A stretch of DNA of 48,475 bases, taken from positions 1-48,475 of the forward strand of contig JAKBBU010000010.1 of assembly GCA_021808365.1 (NCBI GenBank), in the 5' to 3' direction. Positions 35,972 to 48,373 of this stretch are shown one piece after another. The notes beneath the pieces were generated by a model. That model did no database searches, was not told where the DNA came from, and worked only from the letters and a program-made list of their open reading frames with translations. This DNA comes from Pseudomonadota bacterium (lineage in GTDB: Bacteria > Pseudomonadota > Gammaproteobacteria > JAKBBU01). How positions within the stretch are numbered: the stretch's first letter is position 1; every line of letters begins with the position of its first letter. The position numbers were made by a program, and so were the translations under genes.

Positions 35972-37290
35972 GATGGGATCTCCGTCAGACGTTCAATCAG
36001 CATCGCACCACCCTGCCCACCGCCAATACACAATGAGGCAACACCGCGTTTTGCGTTTTGGCGATGAAGCGTTTGTAAAAGGTGTAAGACGAGACGCGCA
36101 CCACTCGCCCCAACGGGATGGCCAATGGCGATCGCACCACCATCCACATTTAATCGTGCGGGATCGATTGTTCCAAACGCACCTGAAAGTCCACCAAATT
36201 GCGTTGAGCAATACTCAGGATCTTCAAATGCTTTTAAGCAAGCTAAAACTTGCGCTGCAAATGCTTCGTTAATTTCCCAGTAATCAATATCTTCAATAGC
36301 AAGGCCGTGACGTTGCAATAAAGGTACAATGGCATGCACAGGCCCCAATCCCATTTCTTGCGGTGCAAGACCCGCCCAATGTGCATCGACAATGCAACCC
36401 AAAACCGGTAATTGATAACGCTTCACCGCCATTTCACTGGCTAAAATTAAAAGCGCCGCACCATCGCTGATTTGAGAACTATTTCCAGCCGTGACCATGC
36501 CGAACTTTTTATCGAAAAAAGGCGGGAGTTTTGCAAGTTTTTCTGACGTTGAATCGCGCCGTAGACCTTGATCATTCAGATAACAATGCCCCTTTGAATC
36601 ATACAAGGCCATCATTTCTTTTGTAAAAAATCCTTGATCCTCAGCATTGGCGCAACGTTGGTGACTCATGGCTGAAAATTCATCCATTTGCTCGCGTGTG
36701 ATCCCAAAACGGTAGGCGAGATTCTCAGCAGTCTGCCCCATATTCACGCCGAATAAAGGATCTGATAATCCGCGCAATAAGGCGATCACGGGAACAAAAT
36801 AATAAGGGCGTAATTGTGTGATTAATTTAAACCGTGCCGCAAAACTTTTTGAACTTTTGAACGCTGTCATCCATGCAATCATTTTTTCATTCACGAGCAA
36901 GGGTGCTCGGCTCATCGCTTCCGTTCCACCGGCTAAAACAAGATCAGCGCGACCCGTTGAAATATCCAGGCAAGCACTATCGAGCGCTTGCATTCCTGAA
37001 GCGCAATTGCGTTGAACGGTCCAGGCTGTGACCGCATTGCCACACCCTAAACGCAACGCAACCAGGCGTGCAATATTAGCTTCTTCGGCGGAAGGCATCA
37101 CGCTGCCTAAGATCACTTCATCTAAATCGCTCGGATCAAAAGGCTGACGCGATAATAACTCTCGCCCTGCAGCCATGGCCAAATCGGATGCTGAAAAAGG
37201 CCCTGGGCCCCGCGCTTTCAGGAAGGGTGTTCGTAGACCATCGACAATATAAATCGGTGACGAATACGAGGCTGACTGATTTTTGAACAT
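35968..37290 (-). CDS. Acetyl-CoA C-acyltransferase (FadI-like thiolase)
   Basis: 440 aa. Active-site Cys96 in QRNCASGMQAL, His390 in AIAIGHPVGASGARL, and Cys421 in SLCIGGGQGGAM; NEAFAAQ is also present. It cleaves 3-ketoacyl-CoA to acetyl-CoA and a shortened acyl-CoA. The length suits FadI (about 436 aa) rather than FadA (about 387). Upstream gene of the two-gene beta-oxidation operon. Confidence 0.92.
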   Translation of the reverse strand: MFKNQSASYSSPIYIVDGLRTPFLKARGPGPFSASDLAMAAGRELLSRQPFDPSDLDEVILGSVMPSAEEANIARLVALRLGCGNAVTAWTVQRNCASGMQALDSACLDISTGRADLVLAGGTEAMSRAPLLVNEKMIAWMTAFKSSKSFAARFKLITQLRPYYFVPVIALLRGLSDPLFGVNMGQTAENLAYRFGITREQMDEFSAMSHQRCANAEDQGFFTKEMMALYDSKGHCYLNDQGLRRDSTSEKLAKLPPFFDKKFGMVTAGNSSQISDGAALLILASEMAVKRYQLPVLGCIVDAHWAGLAPQEMGLGPVHAIVPLLQRHGLAIEDIDYWEINEAFAAQVLACLKAFEDPEYCSTQFGGLSGAFGTIDPARLNVDGGAIAIGHPVGASGARLVLHLLQTLHRQNAKRGVASLCIGGGQGGAMLIERLTEIPS

Positions 37291-37394
37291 TAGTTTCTCT
37301 CAACGGAGGTTTAATCGCACAATGTTGAGTTTATACGGGAGTGCGCAGGAATGCACGGGTTTCGAGTATGTTTAAATTTTAAACTGTCAATCTC

Positions 37395-37883
37395 CTAAGC
37401 ACGCCCTAAAAGTCTAGACATCACCAACATCGCTATACATAAAATAAGACCCATAGTAGGCAATAATAAAGCCTTAATCGGAAATACACTGAGGCTTAAT
37501 ACCACAACCGTGGCCAAAGCCATATTGATGAAACTCATTACAGCTGATCCATGCGCTTTATCAGTAGCATGACTCATCGCGATCGTTGAGGCATTGACCA
37601 GAACAAAACACAATCCAAAATAAATGATGATCGTCAGCAAAAAGAGTGAGACTAAGATGGGAAGATGCAAAAACATGAGTAAAAACATCAGCGCCACACC
37701 GAACATTGAAATTCCTACTCCTGCACGAAAAATTGATTTCAATGTGACGGTTTTTTGTGCATGGCCTGCGCTGATCGCAAAGAAATGAGCAATATCTGGC
37801 AATGCCGGTGTGAACAGTACCGCATTGACGGAACCAAAAGAAATTAAAAGCAGTAAGGTGACAAACGATGGTTTTATTTGCAT
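37395..37883 (-). pseudogene. Bcr/CflA-type MFS drug transporter with a large internal deletion
   Basis: 162 aa. Residues 1-47 match the start of Bcr/CflA transporters (SVNAVLFTPALPDIAHFFAIS, HAQKTVTL) and residues 48-162 match the last third (SIFRAGVGISMFG, NASTIAMSHATDKAHGSAVMSF). The roughly 230 residues normally between, TM2 to about TM8, are missing in frame; the junction is near 37742. Such a protein cannot form a 12-helix transporter. ATG with GAGAA upstream; 51 nt after hipA. Confidence 0.78.
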
Positions 37884-37934
37884 TTTGAGAACTCTTTTCT
37901 CTGTAATTTTTTGATAATACGCTCAAACCGATGG

Positions 37935-39185
37935 TCATTCTACTTCTTTTAAAAGACGTTTTGCTCTTTTCTCGATAATTTTACAGATTTTATCAAAAAG
38001 AGGAGATTGCACACCTTCTTGTGTAAATTCTAATTTAAGCTCGAGAGCTTGTTCGATGCATCGTGTAGACATTAAGATAAGTTCTTTACTCAAATTCTTT
38101 CTTGCTGCTGATGTGTCGTCAATCAATCGATACCAATGACGAGCAAAAACAAGATCTGGATCATATTTTCCGCCAATTTTCATGGCCATTTTCGAAGATA
38201 AATCTGGATACACTGCGGTAGATAAAATATCGTAAGCAGGTGCTAATTGAGGATAAGTACCCTTGAACAACATTGAATAGTTTTTTCCATGTGCATCAGC
38301 ATTACCGATTAAATAATTAAAAATTAGTCTTCGAATAAAAGACATTTGATCAATGGCTGGTTGTGCGGAATAAAGACCCAATACATCGAGGCATTGTTTC
38401 ACATTAGGACCACCTTCCCGTTCATATTTAATTTCTGGCGGCTTGCTCAAAATTTGACAAAAATCTTCCTGATGCAATCGTTCAATATTGTGAACATGGT
38501 GAATTCGATCATAACGCTCGATTAAAAAATAAGGCAATTGGCCAATCCAACGTATTTCAGCTTGTGGTGTTTCAATTTGAACTCGCTTTGCCAGTCGCAA
38601 ACAAAAAACTTCATTATGTACGCTATCTTCAATACCCTCCAACACTGGCTTTAAAATATGAGTCGTCGGTGTGCTGCCTCGAACCAAGGCAATTTTTCCG
38701 TCAACCATGCCCACCGCCAATTTATCCTGCACACCCGCAAGTGAAAGCCGGATCCCTTTCTCTCCCACCATTAAAGGATGTCGTTTAAGTAATTTAAGTA
38801 TTTCAAGAAGGTGTGTGTCATCTAATATTTCAAAATCCTTCGAGCTAGGTTCAGGAGGTGTTTGCCCTTGTGGATAAAGTGCTAAAGCACCTGCGCATTC
38901 ACCACCAATGCTTTCTAGTAGAGCAAAGGCATTTTTTTCAGATAGTCCGAGAAATTGTGCGAGCTTATGTCGGGCAATCTCATCAGGTAATAAACCAGAA
39001 AAAAAAGGTTGCGCAATTTTATCGGGATATGTTGCAACCGTGCAGGGCATCGACAATGAAATCGGTGGTGGATTTTGGATGCTCAGGTAATCAGCATCGT
39101 ACTTAAACGTTAAGCGCCCTGAAGTATCTTGTATGAGCTGCCCTGCCAATTTTTCGTGAAGATAAACATCTAATATTCGACTCAT
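37935..39185 (-). CDS. hipA: HipA-family serine/threonine kinase toxin
   Basis: 416 aa. HipA_N domain (LDVYLHEKLAGQLI, FSGLLPDEIAR) then the kinase core: SLAGVQDKLAVGM, ATP-contact THILKP, catalytic NADAHGKNYS with DILSTAVYP downstream. HipA phosphorylates glutamyl-tRNA synthetase in E. coli and causes dormancy; the target here is unknown. It is coupled to hipB by ATGA overlap. Family members next to a HipB regulator act as toxin-antitoxin modules. Confidence 0.92.
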   Translation of the reverse strand: MSRILDVYLHEKLAGQLIQDTSGRLTFKYDADYLSIQNPPPISLSMPCTVATYPDKIAQPFFSGLLPDEIARHKLAQFLGLSEKNAFALLESIGGECAGALALYPQGQTPPEPSSKDFEILDDTHLLEILKLLKRHPLMVGEKGIRLSLAGVQDKLAVGMVDGKIALVRGSTPTTHILKPVLEGIEDSVHNEVFCLRLAKRVQIETPQAEIRWIGQLPYFLIERYDRIHHVHNIERLHQEDFCQILSKPPEIKYEREGGPNVKQCLDVLGLYSAQPAIDQMSFIRRLIFNYLIGNADAHGKNYSMLFKGTYPQLAPAYDILSTAVYPDLSSKMAMKIGGKYDPDLVFARHWYRLIDDTSAARKNLSKELILMSTRCIEQALELKLEFTQEGVQSPLFDKICKIIEKRAKRLLKEVE

Positions 39186-39406
39186 TGCGAGTCCTCGTTA
39201 CGACGCTTCACAAACACATCAATACCCAGTGCTTTCAAAATTTCGAAGGTTTTACCCAGATGACAGCTTTCCTTACCATGCTCAAGTTCGCGTAAAAAAC
39301 GTACGCCCACACCAGAAAGAGCAGCTAACTGCTCCTGGGTGAGTTTTTGGGCTTTTCGTGTTTTCTGGATTAGGAGCCCAAGTGCTTGAATATTTTGTAT
39401 TTTCAT
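39182..39406 (-). CDS. hipB: HipB-family antitoxin, XRE helix-turn-helix
   Basis: 74 aa from the ATG at 39406 (MKIQNIQALGLLIQKTRKAQKLTQEQLAA); an upstream ATG 16 codons earlier is less likely because the preceding residues fall in the promoter repeat. The HTH spans residues 14-50 (LTQEQLAALSGVGVRFLRELEHGKESCHLGKTFEILKALG). It neutralises HipA and represses the operon. The start codon abuts a 38-bp imperfect inverted repeat. Confidence 0.9.
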   Translation of the reverse strand: MKIQNIQALGLLIQKTRKAQKLTQEQLAALSGVGVRFLRELEHGKESCHLGKTFEILKALGIDVFVKRRNEDSQ

Positions 39407-39552
39407 TAGACTTCTTCCCAAATCGTCGACTTTTGCCCAATTTCTGTGTTGCATATCCTTCTTCGCTGCTCATTTATCTCTTAATAAACTCCGCTGCTCG
39501 AAGAACACGCGCCTTGAACTTGGGCAAAATTCTTGATTTGAAAAGAAGTCTA
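39407..39552. repeat. Nested inverted repeat around the hipB promoter
   Basis: TAGACTTCTT (39407-39416) pairs with AAGAAGTCTA (39543-39552), and TTTTGCCCAA (39431-39440) with TTGGGCAAAA (39520-39529). Between them CAAATC also matches, giving about 31 of 38 identical positions in inverted orientation. The left arm begins right at the hipB ATG. Either operators for HipB at two sites, or an inverted duplicate of the hipB upstream region. Confidence 0.8.
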
Positions 39553-39605
39553 TCAAAAATCAACCCTCTTGGGATGATTTTATCATAAATAGGAAGAAAA
39601 GCAAT

Positions 39606-39675
39606 CAAAAAAACCCGAACGGTTTGTTTTTCCTAATTAAGGACAAAAAAATAAGCTGATCACCCCGCTCGGGTT
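39606..39675 (-). terminator. Rho-independent terminator of prfC
   Basis: On the minus strand AACCCGAGCGG (39675-39665) pairs with CCGTTCGGGTT (39622-39612) across a 42-nt loop, with one G-U pair, and is followed by a run of T. It begins 5 nt after the prfC stop. Confidence 0.65.
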
Positions 39676-39680
39676 TATTT

Positions 39681-41261
39681 CTAACTATGAATCTCCCGTG
39701 TTGCCAAAAACTGAATTTTTGGCCAACGTTCAATGGCTAAGTTGAGGTTCACATTCGTGGGAGCAAGATAGGCTAATTGATCTGAACCATCCATGGCAAG
39801 ATAATCAAAGGCTTTCTTTTTAAATTCTTCCAACATTTTATAATCATCACACACGATCCAGCGCGCCGTGGTAATCCCCACAGCATCATAGGCACACTCA
39901 ACATTGTATTCAAATTTTAAACGATGCGCGACCACATCAAATTGCAAAACCCCAACAGCACCAACAATTAAATCATTACTGTTAAGTGGTTTAAAAACTT
40001 GCGTTGCGCCTTCTTCGGATAATTGAACCAAGCCTTTTTGAAGGGCTTTTAATTTCATCGGATCTTTTAATCGAACCCGTCGAAATAGTTCAGGAGCAAA
40101 ATGGGGAATGCCTGAAAATTGGATCGATTCACCTGAGGAAAAGCTATCCCCCACTTGAATCGTCCCATGATTATGCAGCCCGATAATATCACCTGGAAAA
40201 GCAGTTTCAACCTGATTGCGATCGCTGGCCATAAATGTCAATGCTTGATTAATTTGAATATCGCGCTTGATTCGTAAATGTTTAATTTTAATACCGCGTT
40301 CATAATGGCCTGAACAGATCCGTAAAAATGCAATGCGATCACGATGGTTTGGATCCATATTAGCCTGTATTTTAAACACAAACCCGCTGAATTCTTCTTC
40401 CGTCGGTTCAATCAAACGCACATTCGTGGGTTGCGGCCGTGGCGGTGGCGCAAATTTCACAAAGCCATCTAATAATTCTTTGACGCCAAAATTATTCATA
40501 GCCGAACCAAAAAAGACAGGCGTTAATTCGCCGTTTAAAAAAGCAGTATGATCGACAGCATGGCTGACACCCAAAATAAACTCTAAATCATCTCGAAATT
40601 CTTGTGCGAGATCACCGAATAATTCATCCAATTCTGGATTATTTAAACCTTCAATTCGCTGCGCAATTTGAATGTTTTCACCTTGTCCCGGTGAATAAAG
40701 ATAAAACGCATCTTCGAGAAGATGATAAATCCCCTTGAATGCGCGGCCCTGCCCAAGCGGCCAGGTCACGGGAGCACAACGGATCTTTAAAATTCGCTCA
40801 ATTTCATCGAGTAATTCGATCGGCGGCCGACCCTCACGATCCATTTTATTAATAAACGTGAGAATCGGTGTATCACGCATGCGGCACACTTCCATCAATT
40901 TGATCGTCCGCGCCTCAACACCCTTGACCGCATCAATGACCATGAGCGCTGAATCAACGGCCGTCAGCGTACGATACGTATCTTCAGAGAAATCTTCGTG
41001 GCCAGGCGTATCGAGCAAATTGACGATACAATCGTTGTAGATGAATTGCATGACAGAACTGGTAACCGAAATCCCACGCTCTTGCTCAATTTTGAGTGCA
41101 TCGGACGTCACATATTTGCCTTGACGGCCTTTGACGGTACCTGCGAGCTGGATCGCCCCACTAAAAAGCAGAAGCTTTTCAGTCAAGGTGGTTTTTCCCG
41201 CATCGGGGTGAGAAATAATCGCAAAGGTGCGGCGTTTATTGACTTCAGCGCTGAGGTTCAT
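39681..41261 (-). CDS. prfC: Peptide chain release factor 3
   Basis: 526 aa GTPase that recycles RF1/RF2 from the ribosome after termination. G1 [15 protein letters not shown], the switch segment [21 protein letters not shown]3 DTPGHEDF, G4 NKMDREGR; then domain II ([25 protein letters not shown]) and domain III ([11 protein letters not shown]). RF3-specific length (E. coli 529 aa). ATG at 41261; the second long hairpin ends 28 nt upstream. Confidence 0.96.
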   Translation of the reverse strand: MNLSAEVNKRRTFAIISHPDAGKTTLTEKLLLFSGAIQLAGTVKGRQGKYVTSDALKIEQERGISVTSSVMQFIYNDCIVNLLDTPGHEDFSEDTYRTLTAVDSALMVIDAVKGVEARTIKLMEVCRMRDTPILTFINKMDREGRPPIELLDEIERILKIRCAPVTWPLGQGRAFKGIYHLLEDAFYLYSPGQGENIQIAQRIEGLNNPELDELFGDLAQEFRDDLEFILGVSHAVDHTAFLNGELTPVFFGSAMNNFGVKELLDGFVKFAPPPRPQPTNVRLIEPTEEEFSGFVFKIQANMDPNHRDRIAFLRICSGHYERGIKIKHLRIKRDIQINQALTFMASDRNQVETAFPGDIIGLHNHGTIQVGDSFSSGESIQFSGIPHFAPELFRRVRLKDPMKLKALQKGLVQLSEEGATQVFKPLNSNDLIVGAVGVLQFDVVAHRLKFEYNVECAYDAVGITTARWIVCDDYKMLEEFKKKAFDYLAMDGSDQLAYLAPTNVNLNLAIERWPKIQFLATREIHS

Positions 41262-41289
41262 CTTAAAAATCGTTTGTTTGGGGTTAAAT

Positions 41290-41363
41290 ATTAATCAGCT
41301 ACAGTGAAGGCTGCACCAATGCGTGTTGTGGCATTGGTGCAGCCTTCACTGTAGCTGATTAAT
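41290..41363. repeat. Long perfect inverted repeat, 33-bp arms, 8-nt loop (long hairpin element 2)
   Basis: Arms 41290-41322 and 41331-41363 pair perfectly; loop 41323-41330 is GTGTTGTG, the exact complement of the loop at 2340-2347. The inner 11 bp are TGCACCAATGC, against TGCACCAATAC in element 1, with the paired base changed too. Outer stems differ. Confidence 0.95.
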
Positions 41364-41417
41364 GTGAGAAATGTTAAAAACAAGTGAGTATAACCTTTTT
41401 TTGCTCAGTCGTCGCGG

Positions 41418-41624
41418 TTAAAATTTGAACGAATCAACTTTTGGAATAGGATCAGGAGGGCACGCTGGGCCCTCAGGCTCACAGATTATTACTATCTCTG
41501 TACATTCCTCCTCTTTCATGGGCTTAGCCCTGAGGGAAGATATCCTATTAGCTATTTCCTCAAATATATTTAATCGAGAGGTACTCTCAGGCTGTTCCCT
41601 TTTCTTTTCGTTAAACTTTTGCAT
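41418..41624 (-). CDS. Small hypothetical protein, acidic Cys/Pro-rich C-terminus
   Basis: 68 aa from the ATG at 41624 (MQKFNEKKREQPES); a longer reading from 41705 adds 27 residues of doubtful worth. The middle is helical and charged (RLNIFEEIANRISSLRAKPMKEEE). The end is IVIICEPEGPACPPDPIPK. It has a weak GAGAA site upstream. No family recognised; coding by frame length and residue pattern only. It is oriented toward prfC. Confidence 0.5.
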   Translation of the reverse strand: MQKFNEKKREQPESTSRLNIFEEIANRISSLRAKPMKEEECTEIVIICEPEGPACPPDPIPKVDSFKF

Positions 41625-41801
41625 ATCTTTCTCTTCTTGAATTAGAAACAAGCCCCAAACAAACCTACTACTCTGTATACTATGAAAACAAGGCATGAAT
41701 AGCAAACAAATTTCCTTTCTTCTCCGAAGCTCAGTCAGGCTCTACTCAAACCTCCTCATTTACGGTACAATGCCTGCTTTCGGGAGATCTTGAATCCACT
41801 C

Positions 41802-43142
41802 ATGATGCAAAAACTCTACATCAGCACCTATGGCTGTCAGATGAATGAATATGACAGTAACCGTATGGCTGATCTGCTTCACAAAACCCATGGCCTCACT
41901 CGCACGCAGGAACCCCTTGAAGCGGATGTTGTCCTTTTGAATACCTGTTCAATCCGTGAAAAGGCGCAAGGAAAATTTACTTCAGAATTAGGACGTTGGC
42001 GTGAAGTCAAACTTGAACGCCCTCATCTCATCATTGGCGTAGGTGGTTGTGTAGCCAGTCAGGAAGGTACCGCCATTCGCAGCCGTGCCCCCTATGTGGA
42101 TCTCATTTTTGGCCCACAAACCCTTCATCGCTTGCCCGAGTTGATTGATGAGGCAAAACGAACAAAAAAAACTCAAATTGATATCAGCTTCCCTGAAATT
42201 GAAAAATTTGATCGCCTTCCTGAACCCTCCGTCCAAGGTCCACGAGGCCTCGTTTCGATCATCGAAGGTTGCAATAAATATTGCAGTTTTTGTATCGTGC
42301 CCTATACACGAGGTGAAGAAATCAGCCGCCCTTTTGATGATGTATTGGCTGAAGTTGCAAGCCTGGCTGCTCGAGGTGTTCGTGAAATAACTTTACTTGG
42401 GCAAAATGTGAATGATTATCGAGGGCCAAGGCATGATGGTGAAATTGCCGATTTAAGTGATTTGATCCGTTATGTTGCAACGATCGACGGGATCGATCGC
42501 ATTCGATTTACCACTTCACATCCTCTGGCATTTTCCGATCGCCTCATCGACGCCTATGCCACCGTGCCTGAATTAGCCAATCATTTACATTTACCTGTTC
42601 AAAGTGGTTCAGATCGGATCCTCGCACGCATGAAGCGCAACCATACTGTACTCGAATATAAATCAAAATTACGTAAACTGCGTCAGGTCAGGCCTACAAT
42701 CAGTATTTCTTCTGATTTCATCATTGGGTTCCCTGGAGAAACAGAGGAAGATTTTAAAGCGACGATGGATCTCGCTGCCGAAATGAATTTTGATCAATCC
42801 TTTAGTTTTATTTATAGTCCTCGGCCAGGCACACCTGCTGCGGTTCTGCCCGATGACGTGCCTCTAGATATTAAAAAAGAACGTTTAGCTTTATTTCAAC
42901 GCCAAATTACTGCCCAAGCGAATGCGATCAGTCAAGCGATGTTGGGAACCCGGCAGCGGATCCTTGTGGACGGACATGCCCGAAAAAATGTACGTGAGTG
43001 GTCTGGACGCACTGAAAATAATCGCATTGTCAATTTTTCAGGCGGCGGGATCGTGGTTGGCGATTTTGTCGATGTCATCATCACTGAAATGAAAACTAAT
43101 TCATTGCGTGGCGAACTGGCGGATCATTGTGATAAAAGTTAA
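41802..43142 (+). CDS. miaB: tRNA-2-methylthio-N6-dimethylallyladenosine synthase
   Basis: About 446 aa radical-SAM methylthiotransferase acting at A37 of tRNAs that read U-initial codons. UPF0004 domain cysteines in [19 protein letters not shown] and GVGGCVASQ bind the auxiliary cluster; the radical-SAM motif is CNKYCSFC; the C-terminal TRAM domain covers the last 70 residues. ATG at 41802 chosen; GGGAG lies 15 nt before it and just before a TTG at 41790, so the true start is uncertain by four codons. A TACAAT (41766-41771) may be its -10. Confidence 0.95.
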   Translation: MMQKLYISTYGCQMNEYDSNRMADLLHKTHGLTRTQEPLEADVVLLNTCSIREKAQGKFTSELGRWREVKLERPHLIIGVGGCVASQEGTAIRSRAPYVDLIFGPQTLHRLPELIDEAKRTKKTQIDISFPEIEKFDRLPEPSVQGPRGLVSIIEGCNKYCSFCIVPYTRGEEISRPFDDVLAEVASLAARGVREITLLGQNVNDYRGPRHDGEIADLSDLIRYVATIDGIDRIRFTTSHPLAFSDRLIDAYATVPELANHLHLPVQSGSDRILARMKRNHTVLEYKSKLRKLRQVRPTISISSDFIIGFPGETEEDFKATMDLAAEMNFDQSFSFIYSPRPGTPAAVLPDDVPLDIKKERLALFQRQITAQANAISQAMLGTRQRILVDGHARKNVREWSGRTENNRIVNFSGGGIVVGDFVDVIITEMKTNSLRGELADHCDKS

Positions 43143-43598
43143 TTTTCAACAACTCTCCAAATTTATTTCGGATCTACCCTCGAAGAATTTATTTCGACAA
43201 TGGATTAAAGCTTCTCTTGCGCCGGAAATTAAAAACGGTGAAATTTGTATGCGCTTTGTCGATGAAACTGAAATGGCAGGTTTAAACCAAAATTTTCGAA
43301 AAAAATCAGGCCCAACAAATATTTTATCATTTCCTCCACCCAGTTCGCAAGAATTTGACCCCGATCATCTCGGTGATCTGGTTGTGTGTGTTCCTGTAGT
43401 TCTTCAAGAGGCTGCGGCACAACATAAGTCAATCGTAAATCACTTCGCACATTTAACAGTGCATGGTGTATTACATTTACAAGGCTATGATCACATCGCT
43501 GAAGAAGACGCCATTGTGATGGAGGATCTTGAAATCACAATTCTTAAAGCACTTAATATTCCAAACCCCTACCTCATTCTAGAAAGGAGCAATGAGTC

Positions 43599-43602
<4 letters not shown>
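43129..43602 (+). CDS. ybeY: Endoribonuclease YbeY
   Basis: 157 aa single-strand RNase acting in rRNA maturation and ribosome quality control. The zinc motif [15 protein letters not shown] (HxxxHxxxxxH) is intact, and GPTNILSFP is the family core. GTG at 43129 (GGCGGA 5 nt upstream), overlapping miaB by 14 nt; a GTG 7 codons earlier is possible. The ybeZ (PhoH-like) gene that often lies between miaB and ybeY is absent. It overlaps the next gene by 4 nt. Confidence 0.92.
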
Positions 43603-46725
<3,123 letters not shown>

Positions 46726-46765
46726 GGGTAAGGCGTAAACTGATCTAATTAAATGAGATTGTTAA

Positions 46766-48373
46766 ATGAGCATTATAAACCCTTTGGATATTATGACTTG
46801 CTTGAAGTGGGAAGAAAGCGAGGATCTTGAATTCAAATCAGCAAAAGGAGGATTACCCAAAAGTTTGTGGGAAACTTATAGCTCAATGGCCAATACTCAT
46901 GGTGGCGTAATTTTATTAGGTGTCGAGAATGATGGCACGATCAGTGGTGTTACCAACCCGATTAAACTAAAAAAGACATTCTGGGACACTGTTAATAACA
47001 AAGGCAAAATCAGCGCAAACCTACTTAATGACACAGATATTATTGAAATGCCTCATAATGACAATATTATTCTTGCAATTCGTGTGCCACAAGCAAGTCG
47101 CTATCAACGCCCTATTTTCCTGAATCAAAACCCGCTAACTGGAACTTATCGCCGTAACCATGATGGTGATTACCACTGTACAGAACAAGAAGTTAGCCGC
47201 ATGCTTTCAGATCGTGCGGAAGAACCCGCAGATAGTCGAATATTGGAAAATTTTGGTTTAGCCGATCTTGATCTAGTAAGTTTGCAACAATATCGTCAAC
47301 GACTAGCTTCCCACAAACCCATGCATCCTTGGCTAAGTCAGGATGATCGAGAATTCCTGATTAAACTTGGAGGCTGGCGTCGAAATCGCAAAACAGGCCA
47401 AGAAGGGTTAACCGTCGCCGGTTTACTCATGTTCGGACGCGATGAAACGATTCGAGAAGGTATCCCCAAATACCACGTTGATTATCAAGAAAAGCTTTCC
47501 AAAGATCCATCCGTCCGTTGGACTGATCGACTTACAACAGATGGCACCTGGAATGCTAACTTGTTCCAATTCTATCTTCGTGTCATTCAAAGACTCGCTG
47601 GTGATTTAAAGCTACCCTTTCAATTAGACAATGACTTATGGCGAAAGGGTGAAACTGAAGTACATGAAGCTATTCGAGAAACACTTGTAAATGCGATAAT
47701 TCATGCAGACTATCAAGAAATTGGTGGTGTTTTGGTTGAAAAATATTTAGATCGTTTCAATTTTTGTAATCCTGGCACTCTTTTAGTTTCCCGCGTTCAA
47801 TTAGAACATGGCGGCATTAGCGAATGTCGTAATAAAGCTCTTCAAACCATGTTCCAACTGATTGGGGCTGCTGAAAAGGCAGGTTCTGGGATAGATAAAA
47901 TTCGAAAAGGATGGGCATCCCAACATTGGCGCCCACCCTCAGTGACTGACCAAGTAAAGCCAGATCGAGTATGTTGGAAATTGCCTATGGTCAGCCTTAT
48001 TCCTGATGAGTCGCTTAAGCGACTTGAACAATATTTTGGTACAAAATTTCAAAATTTTACCCAACTTGAAGTACAGATCCTTGTTACTGCTGATCTCGAA
48101 GGCTCTGTAGATAATGCTCGTATGCGTCAAATTACAGGTAATCATGGCGGAGACCTTACTCGAACTTTACAAGGTCTAGTCTCCAAAAATGCTCTAGTAC
48201 AAGAAGGTCGAGCTCGTGGGAGCCGCTATCGACTTCCATCCCAACGGCACTCCCTACATAACGAGCCTGACTCCCTACATAACGAGCCTGACTCCCTACA
48301 TAACGAACCTGACTCCCTACATAACGAGCCTGACTCCCTACATAACGAGCCTGACTCCCTACATAGTGCCTGA
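46766..48373 (+). CDS. AlbA_2/Schlafen-type putative ATP-binding DNA-interacting protein
   Basis: 535 aa. The N-terminal AlbA_2 domain (ESEDLEFKSAKGG, SSMANTHGGVILLGVENDG, YRRNHDGDYHC) precedes an HATPase-like C-terminal segment (ETEVHEAIRETLVNAIIHADY, GSGIDKIRKGW), then a winged-helix part. COG2865 members are called putative transcriptional regulators or helicase-related; some belong to defence and stress loci. The last 40 residues are five SLHNEPD repeats, encoded by a 21-bp tandem array. ATG at 46766; 40-nt gap from the previous gene. Confidence 0.85.
   Translation: MSIINPLDIMTCLKWEESEDLEFKSAKGGLPKSLWETYSSMANTHGGVILLGVENDGTISGVTNPIKLKKTFWDTVNNKGKISANLLNDTDIIEMPHNDNIILAIRVPQASRYQRPIFLNQNPLTGTYRRNHDGDYHCTEQEVSRMLSDRAEEPADSRILENFGLADLDLVSLQQYRQRLASHKPMHPWLSQDDREFLIKLGGWRRNRKTGQEGLTVAGLLMFGRDETIREGIPKYHVDYQEKLSKDPSVRWTDRLTTDGTWNANLFQFYLRVIQRLAGDLKLPFQLDNDLWRKGETEVHEAIRETLVNAIIHADYQEIGGVLVEKYLDRFNFCNPGTLLVSRVQLEHGGISECRNKALQTMFQLIGAAEKAGSGIDKIRKGWASQHWRPPSVTDQVKPDRVCWKLPMVSLIPDESLKRLEQYFGTKFQNFTQLEVQILVTADLEGSVDNARMRQITGNHGGDLTRTLQGLVSKNALVQEGRARGSRYRLPSQRHSLHNEPDSLHNEPDSLHNEPDSLHNEPDSLHNEPDSLHSA
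48250..48373 (+). repeat. 21-bp tandem repeat encoding (SLHNEPD)n
   Basis: Five full 21-bp units (48250, 48271, 48292, 48313, 48334; one carries a single G to A change) and a sixth truncated unit (48355-48373) with a 2-nt deletion that moves the frame and creates the stop. Copy number should vary by slippage. The 100 bp after it show no feature. Confidence 0.92.
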
